58,265 nucleotides of DNA from Clostridia bacterium (GTDB taxonomy: Bacteria; Bacillota; Clostridia; Oscillospirales; Acutalibacteraceae): the NCBI GenBank assembly GCA_900767025.1, contig CAAFXS010000030.1, forward strand, positions 1 to 58,265, read 5' to 3'. Shown here piece after piece: positions 9,565-18,798 of the stretch. The notes under the pieces were generated by a model. That model did not search any database. It was not told where the DNA came from and saw nothing but the letters and a program-made list of their open reading frames with translations. Numbering within the stretch: position 1 is the first letter of the stretch; each line of letters opens with the position of its first letter. A program made the position numbers and the translations under genes.

Positions 9565-9593
9565 ACTATCACCAATAAACATTAATTAAAGTT

Positions 9594-9622
9594 AGTTTAG
9601 CACATATATTGTAATTAATCAA
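9594..9622 (-). promoter_or_regulatory. Sigma-A-type promoter for the ligA operon
   Basis: On the minus strand, TTGATT (9617-9622) is followed after 17 bases by TAAACT (9594-9599), with a TG one base before the -10 (extended -10). It lies about 30 bases before the ligA ATG and after the tyrS terminator. Confidence 0.6.
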
Positions 9623-9643
9623 TAATATGATAGTCAGGTTTTG

Positions 9644-9682
9644 AAAAAAATAACCGGCTGTCCTGCTTTTCGGACAACCGGT
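9644..9682 (-). terminator. Intrinsic terminator after tyrS
   Basis: Minus-strand inverted repeat with an 11-base arm (ACCGGTTGTCC / GGACAGCCGGT, one mismatch) and 8-base loop at 9653-9682, followed by a T run (9644-9650). It closes the nusB-to-tyrS transcription unit. Confidence 0.85.
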
Positions 9683-9688
9683 ATGAAT

Positions 9689-10909
9689 TTATTTTGTAAA
9701 TTTGTGAAATACCTTTTTACCCTTTTTAACAATTACATCATTAGCAAATTCATCAACCGAAATAGCCGAAAGTGCACCGTTTACTTTAACATCGTTAACG
9801 CTGACACCGCCCTGGTCGATAAGTCTTCTGCCCTCGCCCTTTGACTTAATCATTCCGGCTTTGAGCATCATATCAAGAACGGTAATTGCACCGTCTGTAA
9901 AATCATCGTCGGTAAGCTGAGTTGTGGGCATATTTGAGTTATCTGCACCGCCTGCAAAAAGAGCCTTTGCGGCTGTCTGTGCTTTGACAGCCTCTTCCTC
10001 ACCATGAACAAGCTTTGTAAGCTCAAAGGCAAGTATTTCCTTGGCAGTGTTTAACTGACTGCCTTCCCAGGAATCCATCTTTCTGATTTCTTCAAGAGGA
10101 AGGAAGGTTAACATTCTTATGCATTTCAAAACATCTGCGTCACCAACATTACGCCAATACTGATAAAAATCAAAGGGTGATGTTTTATTAGGGTCAAGCC
10201 AAACGGCGTTGCCGGCGGTTTTGCCCATTTTGTGACCCTGCGAATCGGTAAGCAGAGTAATAGTCATTGCATGAGCATCCTTGCCCAGCTTTCTCCTGAT
10301 AAGCTCTGTTCCGCCGAGCATATTGCTCCACTGGTCATCACCGCCGAACTGCATGTTGCAGTTATAGTTTTTGAAAAGGTGATAAAAGTCATATGACTGC
10401 ATAATCATATAGTTAAATTCCAAGAATGAAAGACCCTTTTCCATTCTCTGCTTGTAGCATTCTGCACGGAGCATATTGTTAACGGAAAAGCAGGCGCCGA
10501 CCTCTCTCAAAAGCTCAACATAATTAAGATTTAAAAGCCAGTCGGCATTATTGATCATCATAGCCTTGCCGTCAGAGAAATCAATAAAACGCTCCATTTG
10601 TTTCTTAAAACAAGCTGCGTTGTGGTCAATATCCTCGCGGGTAAGCATCTTTCTCATATCGGTTCTGCCTGATGGGTCACCAATCATTGTTGTTCCGCCG
10701 CCGATAAGTGCGATAGGCTTATTGCCTGCCATTTGCAGACGCTTCATAAGTGTTAAAGCCATAAAGTGACCTGCAGTAAGGCTGTCGGCAGTACAGTCAA
10801 AGCCGATGTAAAAAACAGCCTTGCCGTTATTCACCATTTCTCTGATTTCTTCTTCATTTGTTACCTGAGCAATCAAGCCACGCTCCTGTAACTCCTCGTA
10901 AATTCCCAT
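9689..10909 (-). CDS. tyrS: Tyrosyl-tRNA synthetase
   Basis: 406 residues, class Ic synthetase. The HIGH-type motif appears as TAGHFMALTLMKRL near residue 46, tyrosine-pocket residues in MQSYDFYHLF and FGGDDQWSNMLGG, and the KMSKS-type loop as GHKMGKTAGNAVW. A C-terminal S4 RNA-binding domain begins around MIKSKGEGRRLIDQGGVSVN. A strong SD (GGAGGACAAAGAAT) precedes the ATG. It lies 15 bases after recN, in the place where spoIVB-spo0A often follow recN in Firmicutes. No T-box leader is visible; expression appears to depend on the upstream operon. Confidence 0.95.
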   Translation of the reverse strand: MGIYEELQERGLIAQVTNEEEIREMVNNGKAVFYIGFDCTADSLTAGHFMALTLMKRLQMAGNKPIALIGGGTTMIGDPSGRTDMRKMLTREDIDHNAACFKKQMERFIDFSDGKAMMINNADWLLNLNYVELLREVGACFSVNNMLRAECYKQRMEKGLSFLEFNYMIMQSYDFYHLFKNYNCNMQFGGDDQWSNMLGGTELIRRKLGKDAHAMTITLLTDSQGHKMGKTAGNAVWLDPNKTSPFDFYQYWRNVGDADVLKCIRMLTFLPLEEIRKMDSWEGSQLNTAKEILAFELTKLVHGEEEAVKAQTAAKALFAGGADNSNMPTTQLTDDDFTDGAITVLDMMLKAGMIKSKGEGRRLIDQGGVSVNDVKVNGALSAISVDEFANDVIVKKGKKVFHKFTK

Positions 10910-10924
10910 ATTCTTTGTCCTCCG

Positions 10925-12574
10925 TTACTGTGATATTAATAATTCTTCCGCACTTTTCAGTAATGTATCGGTTATCTCAAGACCGCCCATAATCCTTGCA
11001 AGCTCCCTTTTCCTTGATTCAAAATCAAGAAGTGAAACCTTGGTATATGTGCGTTCATCAATAAACTCTTTTTCAATAAGAAAATGACTGTCCGCATTTG
11101 ATGCAATCTGTGCCGAATGAGTAACACAGATAACCTGTGTGTTTTTTGATACCGCTTTAAGCTTTAGTCCGATTTTTTGGCTCGCTCTTCCGCTTACACC
11201 TGTATCAATTTCATCAAATATCAATGTTCCGATTGTATCATTGTACGACAATATGTTTTTAAATGCAAGCATTATTCTTGAAAGCTCACCGCCTGAGGCA
11301 ATTTTACTTAACGGCTTTGGCGGTTCACCGGGATTTGTTGAAATTAAAAATTCAACCTTATCAAAGCCCGTGCTACGCAATATGTCACGGTCAAAGCTGA
11401 CAGTGAACTGTAATTTCGGCATATCAAGAAATTCAAGCTCTTTTTTTACATCCTGTTCAAACTGCCTTGCAGTGCTTTTTCTGAGCTGTGAAAGCTCTTC
11501 CGCAAGGCTGACGGTCTGCTCATAAACTCTGTCGTACTGCTCGTTAAGTCTTTCAAGCTCTCGGTCACTGAAAACAATTGAATTTCTCTTTTCTTTAGCT
11601 TTTTCAAGAAATGCAAGCATTTCCTTTTCATCGGCACCGTATTTATTCGAAAATCTGTATAATAAATCAAGGCGTTCTTCAATCTGCTCAAGCTCGCCGG
11701 GATCAAAGTTAAGCTCACCCAAAAGCCGTTCAATACTGTCCTTTGCAGTTTCAAGCCTGTCACTTATATCGGCAAAAATATCAGTTATCTCTTTTGCTTC
11801 ACCAAACTGCAAAAGCTGATTAAAGATATTATTACAGGCACTTTGAATACCGTCAATATCATCATTTCCGTTAACAGTATTAAGAGCAGAATTAAGGGCA
11901 TTTGTAATTGCCTCGCTTTTTTGAATAAGCGCTCTGCGCCTTGAAAGCTCTTCTCTTTCGCCGATTTTTATATCTGCCTGCTCAAGCTCATTAATCTGAT
12001 AATCAAGGAGCTCAAGCTCCTTATCCTTATCAATTTCGCTTGATGTGAGGGATTTCAACCTTTTTCTTACGGCTATCAGTTCCTTAAATGATGAACGATA
12101 CTGTTCGGCAAGGCTTTTGTCACTGATTAGCATATCAATATACTTATACTGTATATCAGGATTAAGCAGTGCCTGGCTGTCGTGCTGACCGTGAATATTC
12201 ACAAGCATTGAGCCAACCTCTTTAAGTATTGAAACTGTTGCAGGTCTGCCGTTTATTTTACAGGCAGATTTGCCTGCCGCACTTATTTTTCTTGAAATAA
12301 GCAGTGAATTATCATCTGTTTCAAAGCCAAGTGACGAAATTTCATTGCACACATTTTCGGGAATATCCTCAAAATATGCGCTGACATAAGCATTTTCACA
12401 GCCGTGTCGAACAAGCTCCTTTGAGGTCCTTTCGCCGAGTATTGCATTAATCGAGTCAACAACTATTGACTTACCTGCACCTGTTTCACCTGTGAGAACA
12501 TTCAGTCCCTTTGAAAAATCAACGCTTGCTTTTTCAATAACGGCTATATTCTCAATATCAAGAGTTTTTAGCAT
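10925..12574 (-). CDS. recN: DNA repair protein RecN
   Basis: 549 residues, SMC-like ATPase. The N-terminus has MLKTLDIENIAVIEKASVDF and Walker A GETGAGKS (29-36). A long coiled-coil middle (about 150-370) is rich in Glu, Lys and Leu. The C-terminal head carries the signature KIASGGELSRIMLAFK and Walker B TLIFDEIDTGVSGRA. RecN holds double-strand-break ends together for recombination. It overlaps argR by 17 bases, a classic argR-recN pairing in Firmicutes. Confidence 0.95.
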   Translation of the reverse strand: MLKTLDIENIAVIEKASVDFSKGLNVLTGETGAGKSIVVDSINAILGERTSKELVRHGCENAYVSAYFEDIPENVCNEISSLGFETDDNSLLISRKISAAGKSACKINGRPATVSILKEVGSMLVNIHGQHDSQALLNPDIQYKYIDMLISDKSLAEQYRSSFKELIAVRKRLKSLTSSEIDKDKELELLDYQINELEQADIKIGEREELSRRRALIQKSEAITNALNSALNTVNGNDDIDGIQSACNNIFNQLLQFGEAKEITDIFADISDRLETAKDSIERLLGELNFDPGELEQIEERLDLLYRFSNKYGADEKEMLAFLEKAKEKRNSIVFSDRELERLNEQYDRVYEQTVSLAEELSQLRKSTARQFEQDVKKELEFLDMPKLQFTVSFDRDILRSTGFDKVEFLISTNPGEPPKPLSKIASGGELSRIMLAFKNILSYNDTIGTLIFDEIDTGVSGRASQKIGLKLKAVSKNTQVICVTHSAQIASNADSHFLIEKEFIDERTYTKVSLLDFESRKRELARIMGGLEITDTLLKSAEELLISQ

Positions 12575-13016
12575 TTAAAATCTTCTCCATATTCATAGTG
12601 AAAATTTTTGCAAAGTCAATAGTTTTGCATAAAACAAAAATCGTGTCATCGCCTGAAATAGTACCCACAACGCCTGTCCACTCCATAGCGTCAATAGCAG
12701 TACAAACGGCAACTGCCATACCGGGAAAGCATTTAATGCAAACTATGTTCTGGGCGTGCTCAACGCTTATAATTGAATCTGAAAAAATACCGCCGTTGCG
12801 CCTAAGTGCGTCGGACGCTTTTTTACCCGTGGAATAAACATATCTTCCGCTGTCGGATATTTCTTTAACAAGGCGCAGCTCCTTTATATCTCTGGAAATT
12901 GTTGCCTGAGTAACCTCAAAGCCGCATTTAAGCAGATATGACTGAAGCTCCTCCTGAGTTTCAATATCTCCGGAGCTTATTAGCTCTAATATTTTAGCGT
13001 GTCTTCTCTTTTTCAT
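12558..13016 (-). CDS. argR: Arginine repressor
   Basis: 152 residues with the ArgR/AhrC pattern: an N-terminal winged helix (EELQSYLLKCGFEVTQATIS followed by RDIKELRLV) and a C-terminal arginine-binding, hexamerisation domain with the GTISGDDTIFVLC motif. It regulates arginine synthesis and catabolism in response to L-arginine; no arg genes lie in this window. The start overlaps the nadK stop by one base and the end overlaps recN by 17 bases. Confidence 0.93.
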   Translation of the reverse strand: MKKRRHAKILELISSGDIETQEELQSYLLKCGFEVTQATISRDIKELRLVKEISDSGRYVYSTGKKASDALRRNGGIFSDSIISVEHAQNIVCIKCFPGMAVAVCTAIDAMEWTGVVGTISGDDTIFVLCKTIDFAKIFTMNMEKILNAKNS

Positions 13017-13873
13017 CAGGCTCTCCTCTCAATTATTTTTCTGTTAAGTATTTCGTAAAAATTATCCGGCTTAAGCTTAATAAGCTTTGCCGTCATTTCC
13101 GATTTAGTAATTCTGATTTTACTGCCGAAATCAAGATTTACTGCCTCCTGACCGTCAATGGTTAAAACAGGTGATTCGTTTTTATCATTATCGGCGCTTA
13201 CAATAAGCTCGTTGTCAACTGAAAAAACAATACTCCTGTCCATAAGCGAGTGCGGGCAAATAGGCGTTGCAATTATACAGCTTGCATCAGGGCTTACCAC
13301 AGGACCTCCTGCCGCCATTGAATACGCTGTGGAGCCTGTTGGAGTTGAAATTATTATTCCGTCAGCCCTTAAATCCATTACCTTTCTGCCGTCGCAGGAA
13401 ATTTTTATATCAATAAGCCTTGCAAAATTACCTCTTGAAATTACTACATCGTTAAGGCAGTGGAAAGAAGAAATCATTTTGTCGTTTTTGATATACTCAG
13501 CCTTGAGCATCATTCGCTCATCAATAGTATAATCTGAATTAACAACATACTCAAGGAGAGAAAGCTCATCTTTTTCGAGTCCGCTCATAAAGCCCAGCCT
13601 GCCTGCATTAATACCTAAAATATGTTTACCGCAGGCAGCCGCTTTTTTTGCAACATTAAGCGTAGTTCCGTCACCGCCGATAGCTATTGCCACATCGCAA
13701 AGGTTAATAAGCTCATTGTTTTCGGCAAAAGATACGGGACATCCTTGAAAAACATCGTAGTAATCTGATGATACATACACTTTTGTATCAAATTCCGCAA
13801 GAGTATTAAAAACATCCTTTGAAAGCTTTTCAACACCCTTGTTAGTTAAATTAGGAAAAACAGAAATAATCAT
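13016..13873 (-). CDS. nadK: NAD kinase
   Basis: 285 residues. The diagnostic GGDGTT motif is at 66-71 (AIAIGGDGTTLNVAK), followed by GINAGRLGFMSGL and the NAD-binding loop TPTGSTAYSMAAGGP. It phosphorylates NAD to NADP using ATP or polyphosphate. It overlaps tlyA by 4 bases; tlyA-nadK-argR-recN is a conserved Firmicutes block. Confidence 0.95.
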   Translation of the reverse strand: MIISVFPNLTNKGVEKLSKDVFNTLAEFDTKVYVSSDYYDVFQGCPVSFAENNELINLCDVAIAIGGDGTTLNVAKKAAACGKHILGINAGRLGFMSGLEKDELSLLEYVVNSDYTIDERMMLKAEYIKNDKMISSFHCLNDVVISRGNFARLIDIKISCDGRKVMDLRADGIIISTPTGSTAYSMAAGGPVVSPDASCIIATPICPHSLMDRSIVFSVDNELIVSADNDKNESPVLTIDGQEAVNLDFGSKIRITKSEMTAKLIKLKPDNFYEILNRKIIERRA

Positions 13874-14682
13874 AGCAATTCCTCATGCGACCTGTTAACA
13901 AGCGCTGATGCATTTACACATTCGTCAACAATAGGTTCCTTTGATTTATGCAGATAAATCAAATATTCAATATTTCCTTCCGGACCCTTGACAGGAGAAA
14001 ATTCAAGTCCTTTAACGGAAAATCCGTTTTCAACTGCCATGCCGATGACCTTTTCAACAACCTCAAGGTGAGTTGACAAATCGCTGACAACTCCCTTTTT
14101 GCCAACCTTTTCCCTGCCTGCTTCAAACTGCGGTTTTATGAGGCAAACCGCCTGTCCGCCATCCTTAAGCAATTTGTTAAGGTTGGGCAAAATATGCTTT
14201 AGTGAGATAAAGGAAACATCAACCGATGCAAAATCAACAGGCTCTTTAACCTGCTCATCGGTGATATAACGAAAATTAGTTCTTTCAAGATTAACTACTC
14301 TTTCGTCTGTACGAAGCTTCCAGGCAAGCTGACCGTATCCCACATCAATTGAATACACCTTAACGGCTCCGTTCATAAGCATACAGTCCGTAAATCCGCC
14401 TGTTGACGCACCCACATCCATACAAATGCAGTTTTTTAAGGAAATAGGAAAGCACTCCATGGCTTTTTCAAGCTTAAGGCCGCCGCGGCTGACATATTTA
14501 AGTGTGTTTCCGCGTACTTCAATAATATCGCTTTCTTTAACATCCTTACCTGCCTTGTCGGATTTTTGATTGTTTACATAAACAATTCCTGCCATAATAA
14601 CGGCCTTTGCCTTTTCTCTGCTGGGTGCAAGACCTCTTTCCACAAGTGCACAGTCAAGTCTTGTTTTCTTACTAATCGGCAT
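13870..14682 (-). CDS. tlyA: TlyA family rRNA (cytidine-2'-O)-methyltransferase / hemolysin-type protein
   Basis: 270 residues. The N-terminal about 60 residues form an S4 RNA-binding domain (RLDCALVERGLAPSREKAKA). The rest is an FtsJ/RrmJ-like Rossmann methyltransferase with the SAM motif CMDVGASTGGFTDCML, a KDEK-like set of residues and VCLIKPQFEAGREKVGKKGV. Homologs methylate 16S and 23S rRNA in mycobacteria; older names call it hemolysin A. ATG 14682 (MPISKKTRLDCAL) is chosen over 14715 because GAGGTTAGCA precedes it; it then overlaps dxs by 11 bases. Confidence 0.9.
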   Translation of the reverse strand: MPISKKTRLDCALVERGLAPSREKAKAVIMAGIVYVNNQKSDKAGKDVKESDIIEVRGNTLKYVSRGGLKLEKAMECFPISLKNCICMDVGASTGGFTDCMLMNGAVKVYSIDVGYGQLAWKLRTDERVVNLERTNFRYITDEQVKEPVDFASVDVSFISLKHILPNLNKLLKDGGQAVCLIKPQFEAGREKVGKKGVVSDLSTHLEVVEKVIGMAVENGFSVKGLEFSPVKGPEGNIEYLIYLHKSKEPIVDECVNASALVNRSHEELL

Positions 14683-16510
14683 TGCTAACCTCACTGATAA
14701 TTGATTGGCAGTCAAGGTGATAGGCTTTCATTTGGTCTGCAACACCTGCCTGCATAATGAACTCGTCAAAAACTGCAAAGTGCTTAAACTCGGCAGTAAT
14801 TCCTTTTTCTGCAAGCAGACAACCGAAGCTTTCACCTATTCCGCCCTCTGCAATCGCTTCTTCATAAAAGTATATTTTTTTACAGCTTGTAAGCTCACTG
14901 ATGACATTTTTATCAATGGGCTTTATTCTGTTAAGCTTGATGATAAAACAGTTTTCAAGGCTTTCTAACGCTTTAACACATTCACCGAAAAGCCTACCGT
15001 AAGTAACGATACAATTTTCTGCATTACTGTTGCCATACAAAGTATAGCTTTCGTGGTTATAGGTATATCCTTCGGGCTTTGTGCCTTCGTTACCTCTCGG
15101 ATATCTTACTGCAACTGCACCGTCGGTCTTATAAATACTCTCATAAAACATAGCCTCAAGCTCATCGTAATAAGCCGGAGCGAAAACAGTTAAGCCTACA
15201 ACGGAGTTAAGAAAAGCAGTGTCAAAAACACCCTGATGGCTTTCGCCGTCCTCACCCACAAAGCCAGCACGGTCAATGGCAAAAATCACCTTAAGCCCCT
15301 GCATTGCAACATCGTGAATAAGCTGGTCATAGGACCTTTGAAGGAATGTTGAATAAACCGCAAAAACAGGCACCATACCGTTTTTTGCAAGACCTGAGGA
15401 AAATGTTACTGCGTGCTGTTCGGCAATGCCAACATCAAAAAAGCGTTTTGGATACTTTTTTGCAAAATCGCAAAGTCCCGTGCCTTCAGCCATTGCGGCG
15501 GTAACGCAGCAAATACGAGAGTCATTTTCAGCAAATTTGCACATAGTTTCGCCGAATGCGGCAGAAAAGTTCTTGCCCGAGGACAAGGGCTCGCCTGTGT
15601 TGATATCAAATTTACCGATTCCGTGAAACTGAGTAGGATTTTTCTCAGCAAAATTATAGCCTCTTCCCTTAACCGTATTAATGTGAATTAAAACGGAATG
15701 ACTGTGCGCCTTTGCAACATTGAGAACATCAACAAGAGCATCCAAATCATGACCGTCAATAGGTCCGTAGTACCTAAAACCAAGGTCCTCAAAAAATGTT
15801 GAATGAAGAATTTTCTTTCTGATGTTAGAATTAATAAGTGTAAAAAATCTGCTGATATGCACTCCGACTTTAGGCAGTCTTGAAAGTGCTCTCTGCATTT
15901 TTGACTTAAATCTGACATAGCCGTGAGATGTTCTTAAGGTGTTGAAATTCTTAGCAAGAGAACCGACATTGCGGCTGATTGACATATTATTATCGTTGAG
16001 AATAACGATAAGATTGCTGTTATCATTGCCTGAATTGTTAAGCGCCTCATAGGCAAGACCGCCCGTTAAGGCGCCGTCACCGATAACTGCAATTACCTTG
16101 CCCTTTTCACCCTTTAACTGCTTTGCTCTGGCAAGACCCACTGCAGCAGAAATGGAGGTTGAACTGTGACCGGAGGAAAATATGTCGTGCTCGCTCTCTC
16201 TCGGTCGGGTAAAACCGCTTATTCCGTCTTTCTTTCGAAGGGTATCAAAGCTGTCCTTTCTGCCGGTTAATAGCTTGTGTGTATAGCACTGATGACCCAC
16301 ATCAAAAACTATCTGGTCTGTGGGACTGTTGAAAACCTTATGCAGTGCAACAGTAAGCTCAACTACGCCCAGATTTGACGCAAGGTGTCCGCCTGTTTGG
16401 GACACGGTTTGAATAAGCTTTTCTCTTATGTCGGAGCATAACTCCTCAAGCTCGTCAGATGAAAGCTTTTTTACATCCGACGGCGAATTTACTTTATCTA
16501 AAACTGACAT
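14672..16510 (-). CDS. dxs: 1-deoxy-D-xylulose-5-phosphate synthase
   Basis: 612 residues, transketolase family. The thiamine-diphosphate motif GDGALTGGLAYEALNN occurs near 143-158, the histidines in VFDVGHQCYTHK and SSGHSSTS are present, and the pyrimidine domain has DVGIAEQHAVTFSSGLAKNG and AIDRAGFVGEDGESHQG. It makes DXP from pyruvate and glyceraldehyde-3-phosphate, the first step of the MEP isoprenoid pathway. It sits next to ispA, whose product uses the pathway's C5 units, and is 21 bases downstream of it. Confidence 0.96.
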   Translation of the reverse strand: MSVLDKVNSPSDVKKLSSDELEELCSDIREKLIQTVSQTGGHLASNLGVVELTVALHKVFNSPTDQIVFDVGHQCYTHKLLTGRKDSFDTLRKKDGISGFTRPRESEHDIFSSGHSSTSISAAVGLARAKQLKGEKGKVIAVIGDGALTGGLAYEALNNSGNDNSNLIVILNDNNMSISRNVGSLAKNFNTLRTSHGYVRFKSKMQRALSRLPKVGVHISRFFTLINSNIRKKILHSTFFEDLGFRYYGPIDGHDLDALVDVLNVAKAHSHSVLIHINTVKGRGYNFAEKNPTQFHGIGKFDINTGEPLSSGKNFSAAFGETMCKFAENDSRICCVTAAMAEGTGLCDFAKKYPKRFFDVGIAEQHAVTFSSGLAKNGMVPVFAVYSTFLQRSYDQLIHDVAMQGLKVIFAIDRAGFVGEDGESHQGVFDTAFLNSVVGLTVFAPAYYDELEAMFYESIYKTDGAVAVRYPRGNEGTKPEGYTYNHESYTLYGNSNAENCIVTYGRLFGECVKALESLENCFIIKLNRIKPIDKNVISELTSCKKIYFYEEAIAEGGIGESFGCLLAEKGITAEFKHFAVFDEFIMQAGVADQMKAYHLDCQSIISEVSNAD

Positions 16511-16531
16511 AATTCATCACTCAATCCACTA

Positions 16532-17416
16532 CTATCTGTCACGGTTGATAAGATTTAAAGATAAACGCTTTATAAAATCGTTATCCTCAAACAAATCAAG
16601 CTGACTGATTGCTGACCTTGTCAGCCTTTCAACATCCTTCTTTGCGCTTTCAACGCCCTTTATTGAGGCAAATGTTTTTTTATTGTTTTCCTCATCGGAG
16701 CCGATTTTTTTACCTAATGTCTGCTCATCACCCACAATATCAAGAATATCATCCTGAATCTGAAAGGCAACGCCTAATGAATACGCAAATTTTGATGCGG
16801 CTGCAAGCTGCTCCTCGTTAGCACCTGCGCTTATGCAACCAAGCAGACAGGCGGCTGAAATAAGTGCGCCTGTTTTAAGCTTATATACTGTTAAAAGGTC
16901 CTTGAGTGTGGGGTCACCGCTCTCAAGAATAAGGTCAATAACCTGACCGCCAATCATACCGCCCACACCTGCGTTTTGGGCAAGAAGAGTAACAGCCATT
17001 GCCTTTCTGGCTGACGGTAAATCACAATCGGCAACAATTTCAAAAGCGTGAGTAAGCAGCGCATCTCCTGCAAGAAGTGCTGTAGCCTCGTCAAATTCCT
17101 TATGACAGCTTGGCTTGCCACGCCTTAAATCATCGTTATCCATACATGGCAAATCGTCATGAATAAGGCTGTATGTATGAACATATTCAACTGCACAGGC
17201 AAGTGGCAGGCACGCCTCCCTTGTACCTCCGCAGGCTCTTGCAAATTCAAGGGCAAGAATAGGTCTTATTCTTTTTCCACCGTTGGAAATACTGTATTTC
17301 ATTGCAGTAACAACACTGTCCTGACCGTCGTTTGCCTCGGGCAGAAGTTCAATAAGCTCCCTTTCAATAAGCCTTGTATCGTTGGTAATTATGTTTTTGA
17401 ATTCTAAATCAGTCAT
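16532..17416 (-). CDS. ispA: Farnesyl/geranyl diphosphate synthase (polyprenyl synthetase family)
   Basis: 294 residues from ATG 17416. The first Asp-rich motif is in LIHDDLPCMDNDDLRRG (from about 85) and the second is FQIQDDILDIVGDE. These chelate magnesium and the allylic diphosphate. The short DDx4D form is typical of bacterial FPP synthases. The frame opens at TTG 17431, but ATG 17416 overlaps the xseB stop by 8 bases and gives the expected N-terminus. It couples the MEP pathway (dxs) to quinone, undecaprenyl and other lipids. Confidence 0.92.
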   Translation of the reverse strand: MTDLEFKNIITNDTRLIERELIELLPEANDGQDSVVTAMKYSISNGGKRIRPILALEFARACGGTREACLPLACAVEYVHTYSLIHDDLPCMDNDDLRRGKPSCHKEFDEATALLAGDALLTHAFEIVADCDLPSARKAMAVTLLAQNAGVGGMIGGQVIDLILESGDPTLKDLLTVYKLKTGALISAACLLGCISAGANEEQLAAASKFAYSLGVAFQIQDDILDIVGDEQTLGKKIGSDEENNKKTFASIKGVESAKKDVERLTRSAISQLDLFEDNDFIKRLSLNLINRDR

Positions 17417-17600
17417 TGTTATTCTTTTCAAGCTCTGTGATTTTCTGCTGAGCGTTTTTCAGCTTTTCGGCACAAAATCTGCTGAGCTTTGTTCCCTCCT
17501 CAAACAATTTCATACTCTCGTCAAGAGAAACCTCGTTCTTTTCCAAAAGTGAAACGATTTCCTCAAGGCGTTCAATTGCTTTTTCATAAGTCATTTCCAT
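17409..17600 (-). CDS. xseB: Exodeoxyribonuclease VII small subunit
   Basis: 63 residues from ATG 17600, a normal XseB length. The sequence MTYEKAIERLEEIVSLLEKN, then SLDESMKLFEEG and a C-terminal heptad helix, is the XseB pattern. GAGG lies nine bases before the chosen ATG; a second ATG two codons on is possible, and the longer frame to 17645 lies inside xseA and is rejected. It associates with XseA to cut single-stranded DNA. Confidence 0.92.
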   Translation of the reverse strand: MEMTYEKAIERLEEIVSLLEKNEVSLDESMKLFEEGTKLSRFCAEKLKNAQQKITELEKNNND

Positions 17601-18798
17601 TTTTAAATACCTCACTGACTGTGCAATTTGCTCCACCGTCGGCAAAATTCAGTAATATTTCATCACCGATTTTTATGTCATTTACAGACCTGATAAATTT
17701 TTTATCGCTGTTTTCGGCAGTTAAATAACCTCTTGAAAGCACGGCAAGCGGGCTCAGTGCGTCAAGCTTTGCCACTGTTTTTTCAAGCATATGGCACTTG
17801 GTACTGATGCTATCGGGAAAAGCGTCCTTAAGCTTACCGTCAATACATTCAAGATTATCAAATTTATCTTGAAAATAATCGTCGATTTTTCCTAAAACGC
17901 TGTCTGTTTCAAAGCTGTCGAGCCTTTGAAACTCATTTTCAATCCTGTTTTTAATCAAAGCAGCCATCCTGTCCTGTGAACCGACTAAAAAGTCATAAAC
18001 GGTGCTGATATCGGGAACAGCCTTTTCTGCGGCGGCGCTTGGTGTTTCCGCTCTCAAATCGGCAACAAAATCACAGATTGTAAAATCAGTTTCGTGACCT
18101 ACGGCTGAAATTACGGGCGTATTGCACTGGAACACGGCTCTTGCAACCGTTTCGGTATTGAAAGCCCATAAATCCTCAAGGGAGCCGCCTCCCCTACCCA
18201 CAATAATAACATCTATATCATCAAGGCTGTCAAGGAATCTGACTGATGCGGCAATATCTTCAGGTGCCGCATCACCCTGAACAATCGTAGGCACTATCAC
18301 AAGCTGGGCAATAGGATAACGCCTTTTTGTGATGTTTTTAATATCCTCAACAGCGGCACCCATATTTGATGTGGCTACACCTATTTTTGCAGGATATTTG
18401 GGTATAGGCTTTTTATGGCTTTGGTCAAAAAGCCCTTCCTTTGACAGCTTTTCCTTTAACTGTTCAAAGGCAAGATGCAGTGCACCCATACCGTCAGGCT
18501 GCATATCCTCCACATACAGCTGGTACTGACCGTCCTTATCATAAACCGAAACTCTTCCTCGGCAGATGACTCTCATACCGTTGTCGGGAGAAAATTTCAT
18601 CCTTGACGCGTAGGAGGAAAACATTACTGCTTTTAGCTGACAGCTTTCATCCTTAAGTGAAAAGTACATATGGCCGCTTTTGAAATAATGCTTAAAATTG
18701 CTTATTTCGCCAACCACATAAACGGTCCTTAAAACAGGATTTTCATCAATTATAGCCTTAATATATGTGTTTAACTGAGTAACTGTAATTACATTCAT
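17584..18798 (-). CDS. xseA: Exodeoxyribonuclease VII large subunit
   Basis: 404 residues. An N-terminal OB-fold domain (TVYVVGEISNFKHYFKSGHM) is followed by the catalytic region with KIGVATSNMGAAVEDIKNI, the conserved VIIVGRGGGSLEDLWAFN, VISAVGHETDFTICDFVAD and DLRAETPSAAAE. A coiled-coil tract then binds XseB. The start overlaps the Kae1-like gene by 4 bases and the end overlaps xseB by 17. Confidence 0.95.
   Translation of the reverse strand: MNVITVTQLNTYIKAIIDENPVLRTVYVVGEISNFKHYFKSGHMYFSLKDESCQLKAVMFSSYASRMKFSPDNGMRVICRGRVSVYDKDGQYQLYVEDMQPDGMGALHLAFEQLKEKLSKEGLFDQSHKKPIPKYPAKIGVATSNMGAAVEDIKNITKRRYPIAQLVIVPTIVQGDAAPEDIAASVRFLDSLDDIDVIIVGRGGGSLEDLWAFNTETVARAVFQCNTPVISAVGHETDFTICDFVADLRAETPSAAAEKAVPDISTVYDFLVGSQDRMAALIKNRIENEFQRLDSFETDSVLGKIDDYFQDKFDNLECIDGKLKDAFPDSISTKCHMLEKTVAKLDALSPLAVLSRGYLTAENSDKKFIRSVNDIKIGDEILLNFADGGANCTVSEVFKNGNDL

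Noticed and set aside
15406..15691. Three overlapping open frames on both strands inside dxs
   Set aside because: They lie wholly within the well-conserved Dxs reading frame and have no independent start signals.
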